Shown here piece by piece: positions 37,389 to 48,410 of a DNA stretch of 64,000 nt. Origin of the DNA: Sphagnum compactum (lineage: Eukaryota > Bryophyta > Sphagnopsida > Sphagnales); contig OZ234498.1 in assembly GCA_965153455.1 (NCBI GenBank), forward strand, positions 16,864,001 through 16,928,000, read 5' to 3'. Position numbers and translations under genes: made by a program. The notes beneath the pieces are model-generated. The model ran no database searches and had not been told where the DNA came from. It was given only the letters and a program-made list of their open reading frames with translations. Within the stretch, counting starts at the first letter, position 1. Every line of letters starts with the position of its first letter.

Positions 37389-37712
37389 GTAGATTTGAGA
37401 GGGCTTGGTGACGACTAGGGTTAGGGTTTGGCGGCGGCTAGGATTAGGGCTTGGTGACGGCTAGGGTTAGGGTATGGTGGTGGCTAGGGTTAGGCGGCGG
37501 CTAGGTTAGGGTTAAGTGGCGGCTACTTTAGGGTTAGTAGATAGTACTTTAGGGTTAGTAGATAGTATATAAGGGTTTGGTTTTGAGGAGTCTTTCATTC
37601 TCTCTTTTATGGTTTTTGAGTGCACATATAAGCTTCAAGCCTTGTTAGATATTACAAGCCATAGTTTTATGATTGTAACATTTGAAGCATATAACCTTTG
37701 TAATTTCCAATA
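37313..37712 (+). repeat. Copia-1 3' LTR
   Basis: 400 bp, 67 bp longer than the 5' LTR because of extra 'ctagggttagggtttggcgg'-type repeat units and a duplicated 'ctttagggttagtagatagt' (37,526-37,567). It encodes the last residues of the polyprotein, which end at 37,388. Confidence 0.8.
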
Positions 37713-38107
37713 TGGTCTTGGCTTCGTGGACACTGCAAAGTGTTTCCCAAGCGCTTTTGACATTTTCGCAATATTGAATGTGTGCAAGTTGTGCATTCGT
37801 GAGATGTTCACAAAGTAGTGCAAATGGCTTGGTCGCCTTTTCATTATAATCCGTGATTTGATCTTCATCATGGGGAATTGTTGCACTCCCATCAACAAAC
37901 TTCTAAAGCCCGTGCTTAGAAAGCATCATGCGTATCTTGAACTTCCAAAGGTGAAAGTTGCCACCATCAAACTTTTCCATGACTTTCAAAGACTCCATTT
38001 GGAATGATGACATTTTGTTGAACACAAATGCTAAAACAAACACTCTATGTTTTTTGTATTCAAATGAAGTGCAAGTGGGAGGATTTGAAGTTGAAAAACT
38101 TGCTAAA
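37713..38107 (-). pseudogene. Fragment D: copia gag N-terminus fused to a foreign LTR end
   Basis: The minus-strand frame begins ATG at 38,013: 'MSSFQMESLKVMEKFDGGNF', then 'HLWKFKIRMMLSKHGL', a TAG in place of TGG, and runs to 'ENVKSAWETLCSVHEAKT' at the left edge. Bases 38,014-38,107 are the leader just upstream of gag. It is nearly identical in plan to element A's gag (43,712-44,110). At 37,713 it is fused to Copia-1's LTR end at a shared 'tttcc(a/g)at' word, and at 38,107 to a 17 bp LTR stub of element C. It is a rearrangement product and not a complete element. Confidence 0.8.
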
Positions 38108-38132
38108 GAATAGTATTTCTAACACTCCCACT

Positions 38133-38755
38133 CTATGAAGTTTCTAATCCGAACATGGTTATCAACTTATGATGTTGTTCTTTGGATAATGCCTTGGTAA
38201 GGACATCCGCCACCGTTTGTTCCGTTGGACAATATTCAAATCGAACTTCTCCATTTTCAACTCGTTCTCGAACAAAATGATGTTGTACATCAATGTGTTT
38301 TGTTCGTGCATGGTGAGTGGGATTTTTGGTCAATGATATCGCACCTTGATTGTTGCATCGAATCACCATCACTTTCTTCTCCCCCATGTATCCTAAATCC
38401 ATCATCAATTTTGTTATCCATATGGCTTCTTTTGTGGCTTGCGTGTTCACCATGTACTTCGCCTCCGTGGTGGACAATGCTATTGTAGGTTGTCGTTTGC
38501 TACTCCAAAAAATGGCTCCACCTCCGATCATGAAAACAAACCTTGTGGTGGACCTCCTATCTTCAAGATCACCACCCCAATCCGCATCACAATATCCAAG
38601 CACTTCCTTGGATGGTGTTGCACCGAATTGTAATTTTATTTGCAACGTACCTTGCAAATATTGAAAGATTCGTTTAACGGCCATCCAATGCTCCATGCTA
38701 GGGTTGGCCATGTGTTGACTCAACACACTTATTGAGTATGCCAAGTCAGGTCGTG
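38133..38755 (-). pseudogene. Element C RNase H (C-terminal part of pol)
   Basis: It continues the C polyprotein from the B insertion point inside 'MLC/TRPDLAY'. Visible: 'SQHMANPSMEHWMAVKRIF', 'GYCDADWGGDLEDRRSTT', 'ALSTTEAKYMVNTQATKEAI' and 'TKHIDVQHHFVRERVE', ending 'TMFGLETS' and stop. The usual E-A-E-Y-M-A is E-A-K-Y-M-V here, which changes an acidic residue of the RNase H core. The frame itself is open. Confidence 0.88.
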
Positions 38756-38760
38756 TGCAC
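38756..38760. other. Target-site duplication of element B, left copy
   Basis: TGCAC, identical to 48,901-48,905. Both copies lie within the C pol frame (coding around Cys-Thr of 'MLCTRPDL'). Confidence 0.85.
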
Positions 38761-39100
38761 TGTTAGAAATACTATTCGTTTCTAATTCCCAATGTTGATG
38801 AATGTGTTAAACATTCATCAAAAGGATGAATAGTATTGACATCCTTGTAGTAGTTAGGTTAGGGTTAAGAAGTGGAGACTACTTAGGGTTTGGCGGCGGC
38901 TAGGGTTAGGGTTTGGTGGCGGCTAGGGTTAGGCGGCGACTAGGGTTAGGGTTTGGTGGCAGCTAGGGTTAGGGTTTGGCGGCGGCTAGGTTAGGGTTAA
39001 GTGGCGGCTACTTTAAGGCTAGGAGATAGTATATAATGGAGTGGTTTTGAGTTGTCTTTCATTCTCTCCTTTCATGGTTTTTGAGTGCACATAGAACCTT
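38761..39100 (+). repeat. Element B 5' LTR, truncated
   Basis: It matches 48,411-48,900 from TGTTAGAAAT as far as 'cacatagaacctt' and then stops at a head-to-head junction with A's LTR. TATA box TATATAAT at about 39,031. Confidence 0.85.
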
Positions 39101-39587
39101 TATTGGAAACAACTTGAAAACAAGCAAGAAATGAAAGCTTCAAGGTTCATGAAATGGAACAATTGTATTAACTAACAAGAAGATTACAAAGGTTGTATGC
39201 TTCAAATGCTACAATCACAAAACTATGGCTTGTAACAACTCACAAAGCTTGAAGGTTCTATATGCACTCGAAAACCATGAAAAGAGATAATGAAAGACTA
39301 CTCAAAACCACTCCATTATATACTAACTCCTAACCCTAAAGTAGCCGTCACTTAACCCTAACCTAGCCGCCGCTTAACCCTAGCCGCCACCAAACCCTAA
39401 CCCTAGCCGCCGCCAAACCCAAATCGTAGCCGCCGCCAAGCCCTAAGTAGCCTCCACTTCCAAACCCTAGCCATCACTATTCAACCTAACCTAACTACTA
39501 TAAGGATGTGAATACTATTCATCCTTTTGATGAATGTTTCACACATTCATCAACATTGGGAATTAGAAACGAATAGTATTTCTAACA
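39101..39587 (-). repeat. Element A 3' LTR (487 bp)
   Basis: On the minus strand it starts TGTTAGAAATACTATTCG and ends TTTCCAATA. It contains the nested hairpin near the start, the telomere-like minisatellite and a TATATAAT box. Confidence 0.87.
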
Positions 39588-39595
39588 CTCCCACT

Positions 39596-42500
39596 CTATG
39601 AAGTTTCTAATCCGAACATGCTTATCAATTTGTAATGTCGTTCTTTCGATAATGCCTTGGTGAGCACATCCGCCACCATCTCTTCCGTTGAACAATATTC
39701 GAACGTAACTTCGTCATTTTCAACTCGTTCTCGAACAAAGTGATGCTGAACATCAATGTGCTTTGTTCGAGCATGTTGCGTGGGATTCTTCGTCAATGAT
39801 ATTGCACCTTGGTTGTCACATCGAATCACCATCGCCTTCTTCTCTTTCATGTACCCTAATTCTTTCATGAGCTTTGTCATCCATATGGCTTCCTTGGTAG
39901 CTTGTGTACTTGCCATGTATTCGGCCTCCGTCGTTGACAAAGCGATTGTGGGTTGTCGTTTGCTACTCCACGAAGTGGCACCACCTCCCATCATGAATAC
40001 AAACCCTGTGGTGGATCTCCTATCCTCAAGGTCACCGACCCAATCCGCATCACAATATCCGACCACATCTTGGGGTGATAATCCTCCAAAGCGTAATTTG
40101 AATTGCAATGTGCCTTGCAAGTATCGAAAAATGCGTTTCACCGCAATCCAATGTTCTAGGCTTGGATTGGCCATGTGTTGACTCACCACGCTTATTGGGT
40201 ATGCCAAATCGGGTCGAGTACACAACATGGCATACATCAAGGATCCCATAGCTTGTTGATAAGGAACCTTCACCATTTCATCATCCTTGTTCATATTCTT
40301 CTTCAACTTCGTCTTGGGATCAAGTGGCACTCCGATGGCTTTGCAATCCTCCATGCGAAAGCGTTTGAGAATCTCCTTGAGATACCTAATTTGGTTGATG
40401 TAAAGAAGACGTTGTGCACGATCCCTTTCCACTTCCATGCCAAGGAAAAAATGCAAATCGCCAAGATCTTTCATTTCGAACTTTCGAGAAAGTTCTTCCT
40501 TCACTTGCAAAAGCTTGTCCTTATTATTGCACACCAAGATGAGATCATCGACGTAGACGACGATGAAAAATTTCACATCCTCGACTTGCGCAACATACAC
40601 ACTAAAGTCCGCATCACTTCTCGTAAACTCGATGCTTTTCAAGAAAGCGTTTAGCTTTTGGTTCCAAGCCCTTGGAGATTGTTTCAAGCCATACAATGAC
40701 TTATGAAGCTTACACACAAGATGTTCACCTTCATGTGTGAATCCTTTGGGTTGCTCCATGTAGATCTCCTCTTCAAGGTCACCATTGAGAAATGCGATTT
40801 TGATGTCCATTTGATGAATCTCCATGTCTTCAATGGCCGCTAGTGCAAGGATACAACGAATTGACACAAACTTTGCAACGGGTGCAAAAGTTTCATTGTA
40901 ATCGACTCCAAATGTTTGGGTGAAATTGTTAGAAATGTTAGAAATACTATTCGTTTCTAATTCCCAATGTTGATGAATGTGTTAAACATTCATCAAAAGG
41001 ATGAATAGTATACACATCCTTGTAGTTGTTAGGTTAGGGTTTAGAAGTGGAGACTTAGGGTTTGGCGACGGCTAGGGTTAGGGTTAGGCGGCGGCTAGGT
41101 TTAGGGTTTGGTGGCGGCTAGGGTTAGGCGGCAGCTAGGGTTAGGGTTTGGTGGTGGCTAGGTCAGGGTTAAGTGGCGGCTACTTCAGGGTTAGGAAATA
41201 GTATATAATGGAGTGGTTTTGAATTGTCTTTCATTCTTTCCTTTCATGATTGTTGAGTGCACATAGAACCTTCAAGCTTTGTTAGTTGTTGCAAGCCATA
41301 GTTTTATGATTGTAGCATTTGAAGCATACAACCTTTGTAATCTTCTTTTAGTTAATACAATTGTTCCATTTCATGAACCTTGAATGTTGCATTTCTTGCT
41401 TGTTTTCAAGTTGTTTCCAATAGAAACCTCTTGTCACAAGTCTCGCCTTGTACCGTTCAACTTCACCATCTACCCCATGTTTGATTTTGAACACCCATTT
41501 GCAAGAAATGGGTTTTCTACCCTTGGGGAGTGGCACCAAGGACCAAGTGTTGTTGACAAAAAGAGAGTCGTATTCTTCTTGCATGGCAATCTCCCACTTC
41601 TTTGCATCTTCGCCATTCAACGCCTCTTCCACGGTTTGGGGTTCTTCCGAAAATGCCATGGTGGCTCGTTCCACCTCTTTGGTGGCGACCCACCAATCAC
41701 GAGGCCACTCCTTACGTTGTCTTTGGGGCCTTTCTCTCGGTCCATCTTGTTGTGGTTCATTCAAACCCTCATCTTGTGATGAAGCAACTTCTTCTTCCGA
41801 AGAAGAGTTTGTTGTAGATTCATCACCTTCCACGTCTTCCGCTAGTCTTGCCTTCAAAGATATAGGATTAACATCCTTCACAAGTTCATCGACTTCATCC
41901 ACAACAAGGTGTTCTATTTAGTTTGAAAGGGGTCTCTTATCACGAACACCTTCTACTTCTTCCGTCCTTTCAAGGAACACAACATCTCGACTCTTAATGA
42001 TCCTTTTGGTTTCTAGACACATTAAGCGATATGCTTTGGTCCCTTCACAATACCCTAGAAACACACAAGGTATGGATTTGGACTCTAATTTGCTTCTCTT
42101 TTCATTTGGAATGTGTGCAAATGTTTTGCAACCAAAAACTCTCAAATGAGATACATCCGGCTTTGTACCAGTCCACGCTTCTTGTGGGGTCTTTGAATCA
42201 AGAGCTTTAGTTGGGCATTGATTCTTGATGTAAACCGCCGTGTTCACCGCCTCCGCCCAAAACTCCAAGTCAAGTCCTTGTGCACGAATCATGCTTCTAG
42301 CGCATTCCATGATGGTCCTATTGGCTCGTTCCGCAACTCCATTTTGTTGTGGTGTGTAAGGTGCACTTGTTTGATGTTCGATTCCACATTCATGCAAAAA
42401 GTCATCAAACTTTTTGGACACAAATTCTCCTCCGTTGTCGGATCGCAAGGTTTTGATCTTCATGTCGGTTTGATTCTCCACTAAGGCCTTGTATGCCTTG

Positions 42501-44009
42501 AATTTGTCGAACACTTCTCCTTTCGCTTTCAAAAGGTAAACATGAGTTTTTCTCGAAAATCGTCGATGAAGGTGACGAAGTATCGTGCTCCACCTCGAGA
42601 TGTGGTCTTCATCGGTCCGCACACATCGCTATGCACTAGTTCCAAAAGCTTGGAAGCCCTACTTGCTTCATCTTTAGAAAAAGATGTCCTTTGATGTTTG
42701 CCTTCAATGCAAGCTTCACACACATGGTGCAATGGCACTTCTTTCAAATTCATGTCATTGACCATATTCTCCAACTTCTTAAGACTCGCCATGTTGAGGT
42801 GGCCAAGTCTTTGGTGCCAAAGCGTAGCTCCTTCATTCGAAGACTTTGCCACATTCGCACTCTCCTTTTGAACATTGATGTTGAGAAGATACAAGTTCTT
42901 CTCCCTTCGTGCTTGCACCACAACGGTTCCATGGACATTGTTGACCTTACAACCATCCTTGTCAAACTCCACTTTCAAGCCCTCCGAAATGAGTTTGCTA
43001 ACAAAAATGAGACTATTCTTCATTTTCGGAACATGAAGAACTTGTGTGATGGTTATAAGCAAGATTTTACCTCCAACTTGCATTGTGGCCTTGATGCTCC
43101 CTTTGCCAATGGCCTCCAAAATGGTGTCATCTCCCATGTACACCTTTCGTGCAACGATGGATTCGTAAGTGGTGAACTACTTTCGTTCGAACGTCATGTG
43201 TTTTGTTGCACCCGAATCGATGATCCAATCGTTTCTCGCATGATCATTAGCACTCAAGGCGGTAACAAACATTTGTTCTTGATCATCACAAGCTTGGTTT
43301 GCTTTTTCTTTCTCATCACTCTTCTCCTTCAAACAATTCCTCACAAAGTGTCCGAGTTTTCTACAATAAAAGCAAAGCTTTTCATTTGCCTTATGGGTTT
43401 TGTTAAGCAATGCGGCATTCTCTTTACTTCCACTTTCTTTTCTTTTGGAAACCTCATGAAGCAATCGAGCGACGATGAATTGAAGGTCAACATCCTTGGT
43501 TGACATGGACTCCAAACTCGTGACTAAGTTATCAAAAGATGGGGGAAGGCTCATGAGAAGTACCATGTAGACGTCCTCATCTTCAATGTTCACCTCAATG
43601 GAACGTAATTGATCCGCAAGCGCCTTCACCATGTTGATGTGCGCAAGCAAGTCCTCCCCTTCTTGCATTTTGATGGTGAAGAACCTCCTTCGAAGAAACA
43701 ACTTGTTTCCGATGGTCTTGGCTTCGTGGACACCGCAAAGTGTTTCCCAAGCGCTTTTGACATTTTCGCAATATTGAATGTGTGCAAGTTGTGCATCCGT
43801 GAGATGTTCACAAAGTAGTGCAAATGCCTCGGTCGCCTTTTTGTTATAATCTGTGATTTGACATCATGGGGAATTGTTGCACTCCCATCAACAAACTTTC
43901 AAAGCCCATGCTTAGAAAGCATCATGCGCATCTTGAACTTTCAAAGGTGAAAGTTGCCACCATCAAACTTTTCCATGGCTTTCAAAGACTCCATTTGGAA
44001 TGATGACAT
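39596..44009 (-). pseudogene. Element A gag-pol polyprotein, broken
   Basis: The ATG at 44,009 starts 'MSSFQMESLKAMEKF'. Gag has two TGG-to-TGA type stops ('HL*KFKMRMML' and 'KHGL*KFVDG') and a 4-nt deletion that shifts frame. Then come knuckle CFYCRKLGHFVRNC, protease WIIDSGATKHMTFE, a TAG at 43,175-43,177, integrase ('WHQRLGHLNM', 'HSDVCGPM', 'RSDNGGEF', 'GVAERANR') with a one-base deletion near 42,555, a TAA at 41,918-41,920, and RT split by the solo LTR. RT-RNase H (40,867-39,596) is open over 423 codons with intact YVDD (VVYVDDLILV), GYCDADWVGD and STTEAEYMA. Confidence 0.9.
40927..41422 (+). repeat. Solo LTR inside element A
   Basis: A 496 bp LTR of the A/B/C family in plus orientation inserted in A's RT, within '...RLVTRGF/TQTFGVDYNE'. 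Flanks GAAAT (40,922-40,926) and GAAAC (41,423-41,427) match in four of five bases, as a target duplication would. The first nine bases (TGTTAGAAA) are doubled. No internal region remains, so LTR-LTR recombination removed the rest. Confidence 0.83.
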
Positions 44010-44688
44010 TTTGTTGAACACAAATGCTAAAACAAACACTCTATGTTTTTTGTATTCAAATGAAGTGCAAGTGGGAGAATTTGAAGTTGAAAAACTCGCT
44101 AATGTTTGAAGACCTCACTTGAAATCTCTCCCACTCAATGGCTATATGTCACAAAACAAAACCCTTACAAAAAACCCTCAAACACTTGAAAAACTTTCTG
44201 GCACAAACTTGAAATTTGGCTTGAAACTTGTAGGATTGGCAAAGAACTCTCTTTGACACACTTGAAACTTAAGCCTTTCAACAACTTGAAGAAACTTCTC
44301 CTACACCTCAAACTTCAATGTTGAAACTTTCAACAACTCTAAGAACTCTCTTCCACCAACTTTATCAAACTTCAATGTTGAAACTCTCAACAACTCGAAG
44401 AACTCTCTTCCACAAACTTTGAACTTAAAACTTTGAAACTTGAAGACTTGAAAAACATTTTTCCACACTTGAGAACTTACAACACTTCGAAGAAGTCTCT
44501 TCCACACCTCCCACTCACTTGGAAAAGTTGTAAGCTCCTTGTACGCCACCACTTGGAAATGAACTCCCACTCACTTTGCAAACTAAAAATCTTCTCTCAA
44601 AAGGATTCTCTCCCTTTTTCTATGCAATACAAGCTCAAAACCTTTCATTACTTCTTGTTGTAACACAATGTCCTTTCTCTTGCTTGGT
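44010..44688 (-). other. Element A leader, repeat-rich
   Basis: Repeated 'cttgaaact(t)', 'caacaactc(g/t)aagaactct' and 'cttccacaa' words on the plus strand (about 44,180-44,520) give a degenerate tandem structure of 35-60 bp units. Element C has the same kind of leader at 52,030-52,450. The function of the leader repeats is unknown. Confidence 0.65.
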
Positions 44689-44702
44689 GTGGGCCCATAA
44701 CC
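44689..44702 (-). other. Element A primer-binding site (initiator tRNA-Met anticodon arm)
   Basis: The plus strand shows GTGGGCCCATAACC directly against the LTR; the minus strand is GGTTATGGGCCCAC. It is identical to the Copia-1 and C sites. Confidence 0.75.
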
Positions 44703-45241
44703 TATTGGAAACAACTTGAAAACAAGCAAGAAATGAAAGCTTCAAGGTTCATGAAATGCAACAATTGTATTAACTAACAAGAAGATTACAAAGGTTGTAT
44801 GCATCAAATGCTACAATCACAAAACTATGGCTTGCAACAACTAACAAAGCTTGAAGGTTCTATATGCACTCGAAAACCATGAAAGGAGAGAATGAAAGAC
44901 TACTCAAAACCACTCCATTATATACTAACTCCTAACCTTAAAGTAGTCGTCACTTAACCCTAACCTAGCCGCCACCAAACCCTAACCCTAGCCGCCACCA
45001 AACCCTAACCCTAGCCGCCACCAAACCCTAACCCTAGCCGCCACCAAACCCTAACCCTAGCTGCCGCCAAACCCTAACCCTAGCCGCCGCCAAGCCCTAA
45101 GTAGCTTCCACTTCCAAACCCTAGCCACCACTATTCAACCTAACCTAACTACTATAAGGATGTGAATACTATTCATCCTTTTGATGAATGTTTCACACAT
45201 TCATCAACATTGGGAATTAGAAACGAATAGTATTTCTAACA
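44703..45241 (-). repeat. Element A 5' LTR (539 bp)
   Basis: 52 bp longer than its own 3' LTR, mainly from extra 'accctaaccctagccgccac' units at about 44,965-45,095. It abuts B's protease sequence at 45,242. Confidence 0.87.
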
Positions 45242-48200
45242 AATGATCATACCACATATGATTGGATTGTCGATTCCGGAGCAATGCAACACATGACATT
45301 CGAACAAGAATGGTTTACCACGTACGAGCGCATTTCCCCAAGGCGGGTGTTAATGGGCGATGACACGGTTTTGGAGGCCATTGGCAAGGGGACCATCAAA
45401 GCCACAATGCAAGTGGGAGGAGGCCAATTGACACACACAACCATCACCCAAGTTCTTCATGTTCCAAAAATGAAGAATAATCTCATTTCGGTGAGTAAAC
45501 TCATTTCGGAAGGTTTCAAAGTGGAGTTTGACAAGGATGGTTGTAAGGTCAACGATGCTCGAGGAGTTGTTGTGGCACAAGCACGAAGGGACAAGAACTT
45601 ATACCTTCTTAATGTGAAGGTGCGTAGGGACATGGCACACATTGCAAATTTTTTGGAGGAAAGTGCAATGCTTTGGCATGAAAGACTTGGCCATCTCAAC
45701 ATGGCAAGCCTTAAGGAGTTAGATGCCATGGTGGATGGCATGAATTTGAAAGAAGTGCCGTTGCATCACATTTGTGAAGGATGCGTCAAAGGCAAACATC
45801 AAAGAACATCATTTCCCAAGGACGGAGCAACGAGGGCTTCACAACTTTTGGAGATTGTGCACCGATGTGTGCGGGCCAATGAAGACTACATCGCATGGTG
45901 GAGCGCGATACTTTCTCACTTTCATTGACGATTTCTCAAGGAAAACTCATGTCTATCTTTTGAAGGCAAAAGGAGATACGCTTGAAAAATTCAAACAATA
46001 CAAGGCGTTGGTGGAGAACGAAATTGGTCACAAAATCAAAGTGCTACGTTTCGACAACGGAGGAGAATTTGTGTCTAAGAAATTTGACGCATTTCTTGCG
46101 GAATGTGGAATTCAACGACAAACAAGTGAGCCCTATTCCCCACAACAAAACGGTGTTGCGGAACATGCCAATAGAACCATCATGGAATGTGCAAGAAGCA
46201 TGATTCTTGCACAAGGGTTGGAACTTGAATTTTGGGGGGAAGCGGTGAACACGGCGGTGTACATCAAAAATCGATGTCCAACCAAGGCTCTTGATTCCAA
46301 GACCCCTCAAGAAGCATGGATTGGTAAGAAACCCGATGTGTCTCATTTGAGAGTTTTTGGTTGTAAAGCCTTTGCACATGTCCCTGATGAGAAGAGGACC
46401 AAATTAGAGTCCAAGTCCATGCCTTGTGTGTTTTTAGGATATTACGAAGGCACCAAAGCGTATCGCTTGATGTGTGTGAAAACCAAGAGAATCATCAAAA
46501 GTAGAGATCTGGTGTTCATTTAAAGGGTCAAAGGAAATAGGTGGTGTACTTCATCTTGAGAAAGAAGAAAATGTAGTTGTGCATGAAGAAGTTGAAGGAG
46601 AAGAACCATTAACCTTTAGTCAAGATACACCTTTGAATGAAACAAGAATGGAAGGTGTGCAAAGTGAATCCACACAAGGTTCTTCATCGGAAAAAGAATT
46701 TGTTGTTTCCAATGATAACCCATCTTGTGAACCTTCACAAGATGAGCCGAGGGAAAGACCTCAAAGGCAACGAAGGGAATGTCCTCGGGATTGCTGGATT
46801 GCTACCAAGGAGGTGGAGCGCGCCACTGTTGCATTTTTGGAGGAGCCCCAAAATATTGAAGAAGCATTGACATGTGAAAAATTCCAAGGAGTGGGAGTGT
46901 GCGATGCGAGAAGAATATGATTCCCTCATGACAAACAACACATGGACTTTGGTACCACTTCCCACCGGTAGGAAACCCGTTTCTTGCAAATGGGTGTTCA
47001 AAATCAAACAAGGCGCAAATGGGGAGGTGGAATGCTACAAGGCTAGATTAGTGGCAAGGGGTTTTACCCAAACCTACGGAGTGAATTACAACGAAACCTT
47101 TGCGCCCGTCGCAAAATTTACATCTATTCGTTGTATTCTTGCATTGGCGGCCTTGGAAGACATGGAGATCCATCAAATGGACGTGAAAATCGCATTTTTC
47201 AATGGCGAGCTTGAAGAGGAGATTTACATGGAGCAACCTCAAGGGTTCGTGCACCAAGGAGGTGAACATCTCGTGTGTAAGCTTCACAAGTCCTTGTATG
47301 GTTTGAAACAATCTCCAAGGGCATGGAATCAAAAGTTAGATGCGTTTTTCAAAAGCATTGAATTTGTGAAGAGTGAGGCTGATCCTAGTGTGTATGTTGC
47401 ACAAGTGGGAGATGTGAAGTTTTTCATTGTGGTCTATGTGGAGGACCTCATTTTGGTGTGCAACGATCAAAACAAACTTTTGCAAATCAAAGAGGAATTG
47501 AGTCAAAAGTTTGAAATGAAAGACCTCGGGGAGTTGGATTTCTTTTTGGGGATGGAGGTGGAAAGGAATCGTGATGAAAGACTCCTACGCATCAACCAAA
47601 TCAAATACCTCAAGGAAATATTGAAGCGTTTTCGAATGGAGGAATGTAAGCCCATTGGAGTTCCATTGGATCCCAAGGTGAAGTTACAAAGGAATGCGAA
47701 TGGAAATGATGAATCGAAAGGATTTCCATATCAACAAGCGGTTGGGTCTTTGATGTATGCCATGTTGTGCACACGACCCGACTTGGCATACCCCATAAGC
47801 GTGTTGAGTCAACACATGGCGATGGCGAACCTTAACATGGAGCATTGGATGGCCGTCAAACGAATCTTTCGATATTTGCAAGGTACATTGCAAATGAAAT
47901 TACAATTTGGTGCAACACCATCCAAGGAAGTTCTTGGATATTGCGATGCGGATTGGGGTGGTGATCTTGAAGATAGGAGGTCCACCACAGGGTTTGTTTT
48001 CATGATCGGAGGTGGAGCCATTTCTTGGAGTAGCAAACGACAACCTACAATAGCATTGTCCACCACGGAGGCTGAATACATGGCGAACACGCAAGTCACA
48101 AAAGAAGCCATATGGATAACAAAATTGATGATGAATTTAGGATACATGGAGGAGAAAAAAAATGATGGTGATTCGATGCGACAATCAAGGTGCGATATCA

Positions 48201-48401
48201 TTGACCAAGAATCCCACTCACCATGCACGAACAAAACACATTGATGTACAACATCATTTTGTTCGAGAACGAGTTGAAAATGGAGAAGCTCGATTTGAAT
48301 ATTGTCGAACCGAACACATGGTGGCGGATGTCCTTACTAAGGCATTATCAAAAGAACGACATCATAAGTTGATAAACATGTTCAGATTAGAAACTTCATA
48401 G
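45242..48401 (+). pseudogene. Element B pol (no gag), broken
   Basis: It starts mid-frame at 'NDHTTYDWIVDSGAMQHMT' (protease). The integrase zinc region 'WHERLGHLNM...CEGCVKGK' is followed by a one-base loss near 45,868 ('EIVH/TDVCGP'). The core shows 'RFDNGGEF' (Ser to Phe) and 'GVAEHANR'. A +1 change with a stop sits at about 46,522 and another shift near 46,885. RT (46,874-48,160) has YVED in place of YVDD ('VVYVEDLILV'), removing a metal-binding Asp. RNase H shows 'GYCDADWGGD' and 'STTEAEYMA'; a further shift at an A-run near 48,160 precedes 'MMVIRCDNQGAISLTKNPTH'. It ends 'NMFRLETS', stop. Confidence 0.9.
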
Positions 48402-48410
48402 AGTGGGAGT
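48402..48410 (+). other. Element B polypurine tract
   Basis: GAGTGGGAG directly precedes the 3' LTR start TGTTAG; the same sequence precedes the LTRs of A and C. Confidence 0.7.

Larger units (their letters stand above)
32340..37712 (+). mobile_element. Ty1/copia retrotransposon Copia-1, near-intact
   Basis: Two LTRs flank a single-frame gag-pol with copia domain order (gag, protease, integrase, RT, RNase H). The left flank is gypsy integrase (G3) and the right flank is a copia gag fragment (D). The five bases outside the LTRs (cttgt and tggtc) do not match, so at least one border was made by recombination and not by simple insertion. It is the best-preserved element in the window. Confidence 0.9.
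39101..45241 (-). mobile_element. Copia element A (-), carrying a solo LTR
   Basis: Full-length minus-strand element: LTRs at 44,703-45,241 and 39,101-39,587, primer site at 44,689-44,702 and gag-pol at 44,009-39,596. It lies inside element B, but the flanks (acctt on the left, aatga on the right) share no duplication, so its borders were reshaped after insertion. Its RT is interrupted by a solo LTR (40,927-41,422). Confidence 0.87.

Noticed and set aside
38880-39040. True telomeric repeat array
   Set aside because: Units are 'ctagggttagggtttggcgg' and not pure TTTAGGG, and they sit inside LTRs of a transposon family.
39756-40654. Open frames of 141-159 codons opposite element A RT/RNase H
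   Set aside because: Antisense shadows of a conserved pol frame.
42691-43503. 270-codon open frame on the plus strand
   Set aside because: Lies exactly antisense to element A's gag-protease-integrase. Its length reflects codon bias of the real strand.
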